From: a virus
Virus record (IMG/VR): IMGVR_UViG_3300031766_000031
Coordinates: 1 to 33,819 of that record
Length of the DNA stretch: 33,819 nucleotides
Direction: 5' to 3' (one strand)
Part shown: positions 20,601-27,800 of the stretch, piece by piece
Position numbering within the stretch: the stretch's first letter is position 1
How the letters are laid out: every line of letters starts with the position of its first letter
Position numbers and translations under genes: made by a program
The notes under the pieces: generated by a model
What the model was told of the DNA's origin: nothing
The model's database searches: none
What the model saw: the letters and a program-made list of their open reading frames with translations, nothing else

Positions 20601-20893
20601 CCGCCGGCGGTGGTAGCGGAGAAGAGGTGCTTAAGTTGCCAGACATTGATCTTTCGGAGCTCATGGTTACTAGAGAGACTCTTAAGTTGGAAGCTGATAG
20701 TGTTCCTAGTCCAGCAAATCAACTCACTGCAGTGATTGCAGGAATCAAGGAAGGGACAGAGTCTCTATATGTTAATGGCGTACTCCAGTCATTCGGCGCG
20801 TCCGCTGACTATACCATTTCTGGAAACACGATTACTTTGACTTACAACCTAGAGTCTGATGATGCGGCTTATATAACATATGCTAAGGAGTAG
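11663..20893 (+). CDS. 3,076-aa baseplate-associated protein with LamG-like domains
   Basis: This is the largest gene of the window. A LamG/concanavalin-like domain is readable at about residues 160-320: N-T-V-E-F-W-L-K, W-H-H-Y-A-I-K-V, L-Y-V-D-G-K, and S-I-D-D-F-R-F-W. A tail-protein motif follows at about 437-480, with F-L-P-E-W and L-L-Q-L-M-A-A-E-F-D, as seen in many baseplate/tail proteins. A second, more divergent LamG-like unit spans about 675-855 (R-W-H-I-S-V-K-V; I-I-N-F-S-A-W-N). Residues about 900-2600 have no domain I can name. A conserved-looking region near 2750-2930 ends in Y-N-W-P-Y-D-Y-F-S. The last ~45 residues (Y-V-N-G-V-L-Q through I-S-G-N-T-I-T-L) look like a fibre-type beta domain. 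LamG domains bind glycans in many proteins, so host-surface contact is plausible but inferred. The start overlaps the previous stop as ATGA. The stop is TAG, the only one among the complete genes here. Confidence 0.8.
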   Translation: MTDYRKTIKKVESDERKIKLFSKAKVRVSDEASGLSTKSLETDSLMRTHKSKTRTFKPNIKIKDPSSFAFYGSAEKYYADAAYNILNYYPFDGTREEIIGWHTSSHALDSAILRNYWPGTVGHANFNYSEYINFYNGPQVIDTTEFVGRLKGEETGLKLNPVSGNTVEFWLKKDAFNEAVFPEETIFDIGSYPGKVADAYSGQFRVTLNASSSGSPFQLTYKSGSIGMDNQAIGSSAITKASTADSKWHHYAIKVWHADEKLEAKLYVDGKFDAHISSSIATMGSVDTYMGGTIGGKQSATGSLSGSIDDFRFWKGDRDARDIARNFDKRVYASDINNKEYKSRLGLYYRFNKRITGDNTKDYLVVDYSGNDMVGEVKNYSSTSRVNTSAINLSPVSENTEPNDAIMDASDTTLVSLMSSLYQIGQSYDSNNHSMLTRFLPEWAQPQESESETKSQDHFSILLQLMAAEFDTVKLSIDQIHINRFSRYSDLETNSEDVNGDVEVSSSYADNYFHGCSDDSLPAIPSVGNNIDLSAALLDRYGLRVLELPIVNSMDDADAPEGYNGLVRFEAEPENLSRGIISNLCAEATNIIKTKGTPLASSYILRGYGIDEEHVSTKMYGNNTSLFIEDSKIRTVTEEKNVINLSENRDATLYLYATDTTEQRSYIESNEMESEYTFEGNFIFPNKISSEHEITSASVFGVQEVAATDNDLTTEDPSRARIQVSVEKLNKGNNEARFRLSSTLPETEDIYTPYFPAVYTDSRWHISVKVLKDADNKFVTPSTGKYKVDFSGYNYVLDNLQNSFELSSAVSASAYNGFLSSSKSIYLGAARENIIGSVTQQSDIKIINFSAWNDSLTKDELKLRAKSPSITGRNKQHEYGDKNLSNNSLLDKNLIMDIRFDSNTAVPADGIINVIDQSSGSVENIHRYGKEVGYKYPVKSTQFTTNTSNVTQPAFLTTVQFLEPGTLYESDSIVLRDSDINKFKVGEKPENKVLSFEKSMYHSISKEMINFLSGIESLNNIIGDPVNKYRKDYKLINHLRAKFFEKVENENQFERYVEYFKWIDSSIGKFLEQVVPASVKSNTGIQNVVESHVLERNKYDYKLPQVKKSSPDIAAVVSGRTEQNYVWQYGHGTADTEDTTGFVWQQDRNETTSIRSLLVNARLNVNSNASLKVEKSYSDRALARTYEKEVVKEKILSEGSNNEKNKKSEFYKLVDLGKEIELKTEDISDMKKPSDVLFPEKDKSYKSFVRTSNFGARIEGSGEAYLPFTLYSSSVGTDFPDFKQNMKIANNHDRTAAMQGPFAATHVDGMPHRRVEFGTPTSNRPEAYDISSSATQLVIKKTSKSKSMISRGLAGHRFYNIANLLTTTASLSIGNYTNAYEIIHTNGRNANNRHLVANSGADLTGSLVQSLHISGVTDFPVPERVRSGHVIVNRFSSPGASESMSAYGLDRESSEYSIYDTVNYRNNVVRHVKNVLASEHSGRFGYRSSSATQASVHKTNRNPLRYTGSLGEEFDYDNFYIQHPMPQNDFGYSWITASANETVYSFLSKNANIGYQNLFNLSGTLKSSETISFTIASDIIPTLDYVGLNSNTTRSVDTETNLLSDTSPDLNSIILSKQGPYGWPTWKQTKGDQHPITRAQRAKNIYSIVFRDTSPFPDVYPGVQYDYTNTVEDATPAVQARTTKNFTEMFATSKFKPLTVSMHQLTSETTPESLRNIDASTPMAQHTLANLWHNDQYWHPFLERSINADMPSVSMRATVQNEITTFANSEMADNMKFKEEDFSRSQTLQKVAEFYKGLELAPGSSEKFKEISYVETVYPRETNTYTKAARDRERFSFFGWNSDRALRSLILTGNLTYEPFLVSNTTQKSFLIPSASSPEMEFRSSYFDNIEAVDLNSTGTLAHITSSTYITSSTWVLDSRQDFSTTPLSLTSSFFSNGEAFLSSRENGTRGEGILQNDYSIFAMGYNGLRGAPPFAPVYNRRIPQIIGADEYLAGEAKWIAADNHQAPFYDSYEEYSKDIRIIGQDYSLIPEFTISRFIEDIYDSGDMTSAALRGDFLHLTGATYHTSSGDVSVGSQFFKTYSTTDFLKYFQPTQDSIKANNLSLAAGRLTLRCQAAMKFLPYRGFYPAERVVQISELFNRGYLPSGSYSAGYITNTGTTAAEANKFLTLRIENSKAAALKPIMAPGVLFNSIKAGLAVDYPIFSSSVSTGIDYIVGQKYETPVTSYETLGLTSTTCFIGSEVNSTQDVGIPRLSGSVSRRVGFDDILNPERLMKEVIYDNEPHPSASLMYGTAQWTKVLERPSKFGFLDQDETKSKISIDFNMTEDSFESSMMPYKSAINNFAAETVEFFLEGQKLQTVMSEPVEPQLTKNVSYSMKVYINNVDTVMYDRHSAFGPPVDDGAPNIKGYSSQTLGSGLFTMSTLSTSTSAKQGSHGFLPYVPPFLDPNTSPHVLLTFKPKETRTYSIPEIIENITASYYNVQRPSNATENVNYSEAMSISASLDFTKYVKLYSDNFRTTADGLSSPIDPNSTNKYRWVIQPKWETPVMDFKSVDVPTINMGSGVVKNQNGSPWKTRYQTAYYENVKPVSDVHLTSSTGMWHQSGTILKESDPKGYTLSIRGAADNIKKGVGNLAAAVGFLSQEASKSYETSTEDYRSVKLGRLAKKKVISESVVAIPYYLDEKGNMKMLPLNEEAHSRAKSVNKDIEEKLVRSAQEASTPNDVRAAYNAYEKLYDSTGRDATTSIAYQLRMMDKYILPPHFDFSRNSNIIPHVAYFFQFKTELTQEDLASIWQNLHPVSKGTAVEAKHSSVDHDSEKSDVEYVTGYLKPEDIPMLSGRESNYKDASKFLENEVRWLVFKIKYRAANYYKDTVIGSIGNTRKDIMILNKESVESNKESITDKDEATFSKFGYNWPYDYFSIAELIKIDSKVDFYTTAATLTTTEETQALQTQTYAMTDAQTESNVDTTTSVMEYEIVSAPAAGGGSGEEVLKLPDIDLSELMVTRETLKLEADSVPSPANQLTAVIAGIKEGTESLYVNGVLQSFGASADYTISGNTITLTYNLESDDAAYITYAKE
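20885..20890 (+). promoter_or_regulatory. Shine-Dalgarno site inside the end of the 3,076-aa gene
   Basis: AAGGAG lies immediately before the TAG of the giant gene and six bases before the ATG at 20897. The ribosome site of the next gene therefore overlaps the coding end of this one. Confidence 0.7.
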
Positions 20894-20896
20894 AAT

Positions 20897-21739
20897 ATGA
20901 CATTTTTTAACAAAAAAGAAGAAGTCATGGACATCGAACTGACGCGTTTCGGAAGGGATGCCTTAGCAAGAGGATCTTTTAGGCCGGCCTTTTATCAGTT
21001 TTTTGACGATGACATTCTATATGACGCATCATGCATGGGGTTCTCAGAGGATCAAAATGATTCTGAAAAAAGAATACTCGAAGAGACACCCAGATTAAAA
21101 ACGCAATCAATCACTTACCCGATAGAGAAGGCATTTGCTCTCGAAGCAGAAATGATAGAGGACGGGAAGATGGAAAAGTTCAGGACAATATCTAGAAATG
21201 CAGATCCGATAATCCAGGAGAGGATATTATTATACCCGATTCACTCTTACAATATCATGACACCAGAGAGTCCAAGGATCAAGATGCAGTCTCATTTTCA
21301 AAAAATGAAAGGAGGAATATCTTATCTTCATCTAACTGAATCGGGAATTATTAAGAACATTCCTCAGATTTCTTTTGAACCTGAGTATACGATAAGGAAC
21401 AATAGGGATAACCTTAAAGAACCAGAAATGCTGACTCAAGAAACTTATATAGATTTGTCGTCCAGAAACGCTGAGTTTCTAGACGGCTCAACAGTATCTG
21501 TCACTTCGAAGGACATAGTCGTATCCCTAGAAGAACTAAATTCGTTTTACGGCCTAGACAATTTTGAGCTAGAAGTATACGAAGTTATAGAGGTCGATGG
21601 TATGGATGACACTTTGATTAGACTGGAAACGATGGAGGAAATAAATAAGTATTTTCACATCAAAACAGATGAACATGTCCTCTCAGCTGACGTACCTGAC
21701 TTGAAGCATAGAAACTATTATAAGAAGGGTGAGAGCTAA
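20897..21739 (+). CDS. Putative virion protein, L-T-x-x-G-R N-terminal family
   Basis: This 280-aa acidic protein has no catalytic motif. Its first ~45 residues carry a clear block: F-F-N-K-K-E-E-V, D-I-E-L-T-R-F-G-R, L-A-R-G-S-F-R, then F-F-D-D-D-I-L-Y-D. The same block, with different wording, opens the 344-aa protein at 28311, so the two share an N-terminal domain. I remember this opening from hypothetical structural proteins of large marine phages. The rest is mixed alpha/beta with a Glu/Asp-rich C-terminal half. It sits between very large virion genes and its TAA overlaps the next ATG by one base, so it is probably made in a fixed ratio with the following 1,032-aa protein. A small connector or baseplate-to-fibre adaptor is one possibility, but this is inference from context. 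Confidence 0.78.
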   Translation: MTFFNKKEEVMDIELTRFGRDALARGSFRPAFYQFFDDDILYDASCMGFSEDQNDSEKRILEETPRLKTQSITYPIEKAFALEAEMIEDGKMEKFRTISRNADPIIQERILLYPIHSYNIMTPESPRIKMQSHFQKMKGGISYLHLTESGIIKNIPQISFEPEYTIRNNRDNLKEPEMLTQETYIDLSSRNAEFLDGSTVSVTSKDIVVSLEELNSFYGLDNFELEVYEVIEVDGMDDTLIRLETMEEINKYFHIKTDEHVLSADVPDLKHRNYYKKGES

Positions 21740-24700
21740 TGTATTTAGGTAACGGAGCGCTACCGATGTTGCTAACAAAGAGGATAACTATCTCGCCCGG
21801 ATCTAGTTCGTCTATGTCACCATCTCGGTCTTCAGCGCTAGGAATGAACAACAAAGTTGTCGGAGAAAAACTGAAAATTGAATTTGTCTTGACGGACACA
21901 TCAGCTAACAACACAACTGACTGGCAAGAGATAACCGAAGAGTCAAGATTCACAAAAATACACTTTATCCTGTTGGAAGAAGAACAGTTGGCCTTGCTAC
22001 CACACAATATTCCACCCGCCAAGAGGATGATGAAAATATTAGATCCGAAAAGTTCATTATCTCAAGCCCCACGAATGTCGATTTCTTTATCTGATGTCCT
22101 AGAAGACAAGAAGTTTGTATCCAGGCCGCACCCGACCGTTAAACTTCAATACCACCATGAATTAACACATGAGATAGAAATAAAAATGAGAACCAGAAGG
22201 AGCAATTCAAGCTTGCACTTGGTCGGGTTTATTCAGATGGATTCCCAAGAATTTATGGAACACAAGGGTATATCTGTAAAACCAAGAGATAAGGCTTTGG
22301 CACCAACTATGGGCGGCCCCATGACATATGACAAGGTCCTAGAGACATCAGAGAAAGGAATCTCTTCCCCACCAGCTTTCAGGCCGGTCCTTTTTGTGGA
22401 GGACCCAGCCTATCCAGCGCGCAATGGCGAGGCTTACTCAGGGCCAGCGCATTATCACGATTCCGACAAGCCGGGCCCTAATGGATATGTTGGCTGGATG
22501 GCCGGCCCTCGCGGCCGTGACATGGGTCCTCGTCTACGCCCAAGAAACATACCCTCGACAAAGATCACCTTAGCACAATCCTCCTTACTTGATGAGAGTG
22601 TGGATCTATCATTCGCGTCACAGACCGGCCGGCCAAGAATGCCCACAGGAAATGGCCTTGACAGCTTTGTAGGATCAGTTATTGACAGCAAAAGCTTACT
22701 CAACCAGGGCCGAGATATGAGAAAAATGGCCCGCCGACGTTTAGCTCATGGCTTGTCAAGAGAAAAGGGAGTTATGAGTTACGGATCTCAGGACACCTGC
22801 AGCATTTATGTTGACAGGAAGAACATAGAAAAAAGTTACCACTCTTATATATTTGGAGTAAATTTTCTCAACTTCTTGATCAACGAATCGATGTTCGGAG
22901 ACATTTTAAATTTTCACTCAACGATGGGTAACGAGGCTTTTATCCAAAGGGCCCTTTTGTATAGTGAGATAACATCTATTAAAATTAATCGAACTAGGCT
23001 ATCTGATTCTCCAAACTCTTTCAACCGCGCCGGCACGCCAGCATATGGAAAATTTGAGTTCGGAGAAGTAGACAAATTCTTAGTATATGCATCGGATTCG
23101 ACAATACAGCCAGGTGTGTCTATTGAACCAAACAGCTTGAACATCAAAAATAGACTTAATAAATCAGAGACGCCACTAGCTTGCTTAGAAGAGGTAGAGA
23201 TTTTAAAAATGAGTGCATCTGGAATCCCACTACCCACAGGTAACAACTATAGGCAATTTATGATCAAAGATTACGATCTCTTCCATAACGTTGAACACGG
23301 AAAATACACTTATAACGTGTCAATTTCAGTCAGGGACGGCTGTAGAAGAGCCATCAAAGAGATTCTCGAAAATTTAAAAAACTCTATAGAGGGTTATGAG
23401 AAATATGCATCAGAAGCCTCAATTCCAGTTATATCAAATTACCAAACAGGAATATTGACAGGCAACTATAACCACGAATTAAACCAGTTTGCAGAGGTTT
23501 TCATCCAGGACAATAATTTCCAAGGCGCCATAGAATCTGCTATTGAGTCTTACTCGGAAGTTATTAATTTGATTTCTGGAACAGTTGTGTCGCAGACAGC
23601 AAGACAGTCAATCCTAAATTCTGTTTCGCCATCTTCAGGAACCTTGTCATCGGTCGAAGAGTTTTTAGACCGGCTAAATTCTTTGTATGGCATAGTTGAA
23701 TCCACCTTGGATTTGGGGAAGGCACCTTCTTATGGCGCAGATATTTATCACAACAAATTAACATATGTCTCGTCAGGTCACATGAGTTTCAGTGATATTC
23801 TTGAGGACTCCTTTGCGACCAATATAATAATCGAATCGTTCAACAAAACCAGCCTAATGGCGGATTATTCATTTGGATCTACGCTTCCGTTACCCTCTTT
23901 GATCGAGGGCTTACAAGCGCGCATGTTATCAGCACCGGCAGATCCCGCGCAGTCCTTGGGCAGGTTCTCTCCGCAAGCATTCATTTCTGTGTCACCATCG
24001 CCATTTGAGCTGGACTCGATAGAAGTATCCAAGACTCAGGAACTTAATTATTCCAGAGAAAATAACGCCTCCGCGGCAAGGCTGTCAAATCAAATCAGAG
24101 AAGGCAGAGGAAGGGGTGGAGTAACCGAAATATCAAGCTTCTCCTCGTTTGCATCAGGCAACCCATCCAAAAAGCAATTCGAGGCAAATAAGATTGGATT
24201 ACTAAGAGCGAACATTGACAACGGCCAAGCAACCCTCGCAAATAACGACTTGCACGTAATGCAATCACTTCCAAGACTAGGGGGTAATATCACTCTGGGT
24301 CTATCTGCTTACGGTTCAAACTTTTCGACACCTAGAGATCTGTTTGAATTAGACGAGTTCTCCAAAGAGGAAACAGACGGCCTTCCTGAATCAGTGAAAT
24401 CAGCAATATCAACCGCGATATATAAAGGTGATGATAGGGAATTAATTCTAGAATCGGTTAAGAATGATTTTAAAGACTTATCGAAAACCAAGGAACAACT
24501 CGGTACTGCCTTTGACAAGATGTATAATATTTTTTCGATGACACAAGATCTAGAACTTGTTGACAGTCTGGACTCCGGACACAAGCAAAGCGTTTTGGGT
24601 TCTAAGTCGAAAAATAAAAGTACATTAGAAGAGAGTCCAAACCCATATAAGTCAGACTCAGGTGCCCCAAAGGTGATAGGGCCAGATCAGAAAAAGATGG

Positions 24701-24837
24701 ACTTAAAATTAGATAAGATCTTGAAACTAGAAAAACAATCAACGCGAACTGTTAAGAAGTTTGTTATAGTTTCGATCGATAGAAAAAACAAAGACAAGAT
24801 AGTTCCTGTTAACAACACATTCTTATTGGAGGTATGA
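21739..24837 (+). CDS. Putative virion structural protein, 1,032 aa
   Basis: I do not recognise a named domain. The N-terminus is Ser/Pro-rich (S-S-S-S-M-S-P-S-R-S-S), followed by a beta-rich region with K-I-H-F-I-L-L-E-E-E near residue 75. A Pro/Gly/Arg-rich linker spans about 220-280. A more globular region starts near 353 (C-S-I-Y-V-D-R-K-N-I) and runs to about 560, including a D-G-C-R-R-A-I-K-E-I helix near 533. The C-terminal quarter is charged and low in hydrophobic residues, then ends with a compact strand pair (F-V-I-V-S-I-D-R, N-N-T-F-L-L-E-V). The ATG overlaps the previous stop (TAATG). The final codons contain the Shine-Dalgarno site of the next gene. Membership in the virion module is inferred from operon position and from resemblance to giant phage structural proteins I have seen. 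An enzyme role is unlikely but not excluded. Confidence 0.72.
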   Translation: MYLGNGALPMLLTKRITISPGSSSSMSPSRSSALGMNNKVVGEKLKIEFVLTDTSANNTTDWQEITEESRFTKIHFILLEEEQLALLPHNIPPAKRMMKILDPKSSLSQAPRMSISLSDVLEDKKFVSRPHPTVKLQYHHELTHEIEIKMRTRRSNSSLHLVGFIQMDSQEFMEHKGISVKPRDKALAPTMGGPMTYDKVLETSEKGISSPPAFRPVLFVEDPAYPARNGEAYSGPAHYHDSDKPGPNGYVGWMAGPRGRDMGPRLRPRNIPSTKITLAQSSLLDESVDLSFASQTGRPRMPTGNGLDSFVGSVIDSKSLLNQGRDMRKMARRRLAHGLSREKGVMSYGSQDTCSIYVDRKNIEKSYHSYIFGVNFLNFLINESMFGDILNFHSTMGNEAFIQRALLYSEITSIKINRTRLSDSPNSFNRAGTPAYGKFEFGEVDKFLVYASDSTIQPGVSIEPNSLNIKNRLNKSETPLACLEEVEILKMSASGIPLPTGNNYRQFMIKDYDLFHNVEHGKYTYNVSISVRDGCRRAIKEILENLKNSIEGYEKYASEASIPVISNYQTGILTGNYNHELNQFAEVFIQDNNFQGAIESAIESYSEVINLISGTVVSQTARQSILNSVSPSSGTLSSVEEFLDRLNSLYGIVESTLDLGKAPSYGADIYHNKLTYVSSGHMSFSDILEDSFATNIIIESFNKTSLMADYSFGSTLPLPSLIEGLQARMLSAPADPAQSLGRFSPQAFISVSPSPFELDSIEVSKTQELNYSRENNASAARLSNQIREGRGRGGVTEISSFSSFASGNPSKKQFEANKIGLLRANIDNGQATLANNDLHVMQSLPRLGGNITLGLSAYGSNFSTPRDLFELDEFSKEETDGLPESVKSAISTAIYKGDDRELILESVKNDFKDLSKTKEQLGTAFDKMYNIFSMTQDLELVDSLDSGHKQSVLGSKSKNKSTLEESPNPYKSDSGAPKVIGPDQKKMDLKLDKILKLEKQSTRTVKKFVIVSIDRKNKDKIVPVNNTFLLEV
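24828..24832 (+). promoter_or_regulatory. Shine-Dalgarno site GGAGG for the 1,123-aa gene
   Basis: GGAGG lies within the last codons of the 1,032-aa gene, eight bases before the ATG at 24841, and fixes that start. Confidence 0.75.
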
Positions 24838-24840
24838 AAA

Positions 24841-27800
24841 ATGACAGAGGAAAACACATACAACCCATGCGATGAAACAGGGGAGCGCTCCGCCACTCAT
24901 TCACTCGAATCCGGCCTTGCAGGATCTCTTTCACAATTCGCTAAAGCAGAATTCGAGGAGATCTCCGGGTCTGCCGCGGCATTTCCAATACCTCAACCGC
25001 CAGAAGCTTCTAATTATGATTCTCTTCGAAAGGTAGTCATGGTTAATCGATCTCATTATTTCGCCGGTCACCCCTCCGCGCTCCGGCCGTCGCACTTCAG
25101 GAGCACGCAAGAAGCATTTTCCATAGCTGGAGATAACTCGATCCTGGCCACATCAGTCGACTCCCTTAGATATGTCCTAGGTAAACAAATTCTACTTGAC
25201 CAGTCCAAGAACGTTGTTCCTGCCCAGCTCGACAACCCCGGTTTAAAATATAAAAAAAGAAACATTAGGACATCCGACGATACACCGGGGGTCTACGTTA
25301 CTAACGGAGTTATAGAGGTTGATAGGGAATATTTCGAACGCGGCTATCAGAATCTCAACTCCCAGGGTGGATCATTTGACAGGTTAATTAAATCCATCGT
25401 ATATGGTTCACCAGATTCCGGGTTTCAAAACTTGAGCTACCCAAACATTCTAGGTGGCCACCCGAACACACAGAGACTTATCGACACTACTTTTTCCGCA
25501 CCGGCCGCATATTCGCTCGTAGAATCAGAGAGTTCCGAATCCACCATGGATAGAGTTGAGATGGTGGCATCTTCTTACAAGAGCATTTTAGAATTAAACC
25601 CGAACCCATTTAAACTAGGAGACAGTGTATACAGGAAATACAAAGAAAAAATGGAGCCAGAACTTTCCCAAATACATGGTCACCCAGAGTATGATGAGGT
25701 TCAGAAATTTCCGGCCGATCAAATCCAGGAAATTTTAGAGATTAATAGAATAGCGATGGAAGAAGCCGAATCGCCGTACTGGTCCAGCGCCCAAGGCATC
25801 TTAGAGACTCATGTTAAGATTACTTTCAGTATGCACCACTACAGTCCAGTTGCGGAAATATTTAAAAACAACAACATGGACACTTATGTTTTGGAGCTGA
25901 TGAGTGATGTGCCTCTTTCAGGCCAAACGGCGTATGTTCAAGTTTTGGATCAAGTGGAGTCGAGCATGTCCGAACAATTTTCACACACCAGGCCTATGGG
26001 TACAATCAATGATAGACTCGTTGAAATATACAGACCCGCCGACGCATCGATTATCCCCAAGCTACAAGAGTTGCGTCCCGCAGGCTATGTGAGCGCCCTG
26101 CAGCAGAAAAATACTATAGAATTAAATAGCGAGGAATACCCTCTATCACATCCGGATGTGTCAAGAAAGGGTCTCCAAGCACAGGTATATAACAATAATT
26201 TAAATAAATTGCTAAGCGAACTTGAGACAGAGCTTGAAGAGAAGAAAAGAACGTTTGATAATATAATGGAGGACGGAAGCCAGTGCCACTCAGAAGTGGT
26301 GGCCTATAGAATTGAGAAGAGAATAAAAGAAACAGGCGCCCCCGTACAGAATTTTTACTTTTTCAACGATCCAGACACTACAGAGATGACATTTTACGAC
26401 ACCCAGGTGAAACATGGGATAAACTACACATATAGCATATATGCGATTAATTTTGTAGTAGGGTGTGAATACAAATATATAAGCGGCCCCGGGAGAATGT
26501 ACCCAGGCCCATTTAACACTGCGCGGCGTCGACGAGGCCGAGGAGAAGGATCCAGCGCCCCGACGAAACAACACTTCATGTTCTCCGTCGAGAGTCGAGA
26601 TCTTTATCAACTAATAGAATCTCCATACTACCAAGAAGACATAGAAGTTCTCGGCGCGCCACCGTTGCCACCAGGAATAGATATAACACCAGTAGGTTCC
26701 TACAATCAGCAACGCGGCGACTTTGATTATATTGAAGGCAATTTATTTAATATAAGTCTTGCGCCTAGGGCTGGAGAGATAATAGCAGAGGCTCCTGTTC
26801 AAATACTGGACCAAGATGCACGGTCAATTGATCGAATGATAGCATCTTCCCCTCGCGGCCTCTTGGGGGAAGTCGTATATAAAGGAGACAATCTTCCCAC
26901 TGAATATCAAGTACTGATCATAGATAAGCCACCAATCAGCTACGGGGATTTTTCCTCAGCCCGTGTCATTAGCATGTACTCCGCAGCTAGCATTGTTGCA
27001 ATAACACCAAACACTGACTATTACTTGATATGTAGGGCGATTGATTTTTCGGGAATATCCAACCCAAGTGAGGTTTATAAAGTGAGGATCAACAGTTCTG
27101 CCGCCGGCAATTCTTTGAATTTTGATGTTCAAGGGTTTGCACAACCTGGCGTTAAATCGCTCATAAGTTTTAGAGACTCTCTGATGATTGCACCAGCCCC
27201 TGCGCAATCGACAGTTAATTACACCGCAGTCCCAGGCGCCCGAGAAGGCACTGCCGAATTTTACCAATCTGCACCGCATTCAGCACAGTTAACCCTTGGT
27301 GTATCAAAAAACGAAGAGGATTTGGTGTGGGATAAGAAATTTAAATTCAGACTAAAGTCTAAACACACTGGAAAAGCCATAGATTTAAATGTTACGTTCA
27401 AGGAGAAGAAGTTTGTTAAAGTTCCAGCCAATGAACCTGGAGGAGTTTATATTCCTAGTATGCGAAATATCGCCATCACAGAAGATGTACTGCCCGTGCC
27501 TCAGTTATCTGAAACAGACATCAATGGTACAGGTATGTTCGAGAATTTACCAGAGATAAGCAACTTGCCTACTTTCCAGTCTGACTTCGATTTCCAGTTT
27601 GATGCAGAGTTCGCAGATAATATGATTAACCTGAGAGGTATAACCGACGCCATGGCTGATCTTGGAGTCCTAAGTGACCTTGCTAATACATTGGCAGGAG
27701 TGGGAACCCCGGGAACCGGCTTCGGCTTCGGTTCAACAGGCGGTTATGATACTGGCTTCGGCGGTGGCATGGCAGGTGGCTTCGGTGCACCTGGTGGCTT

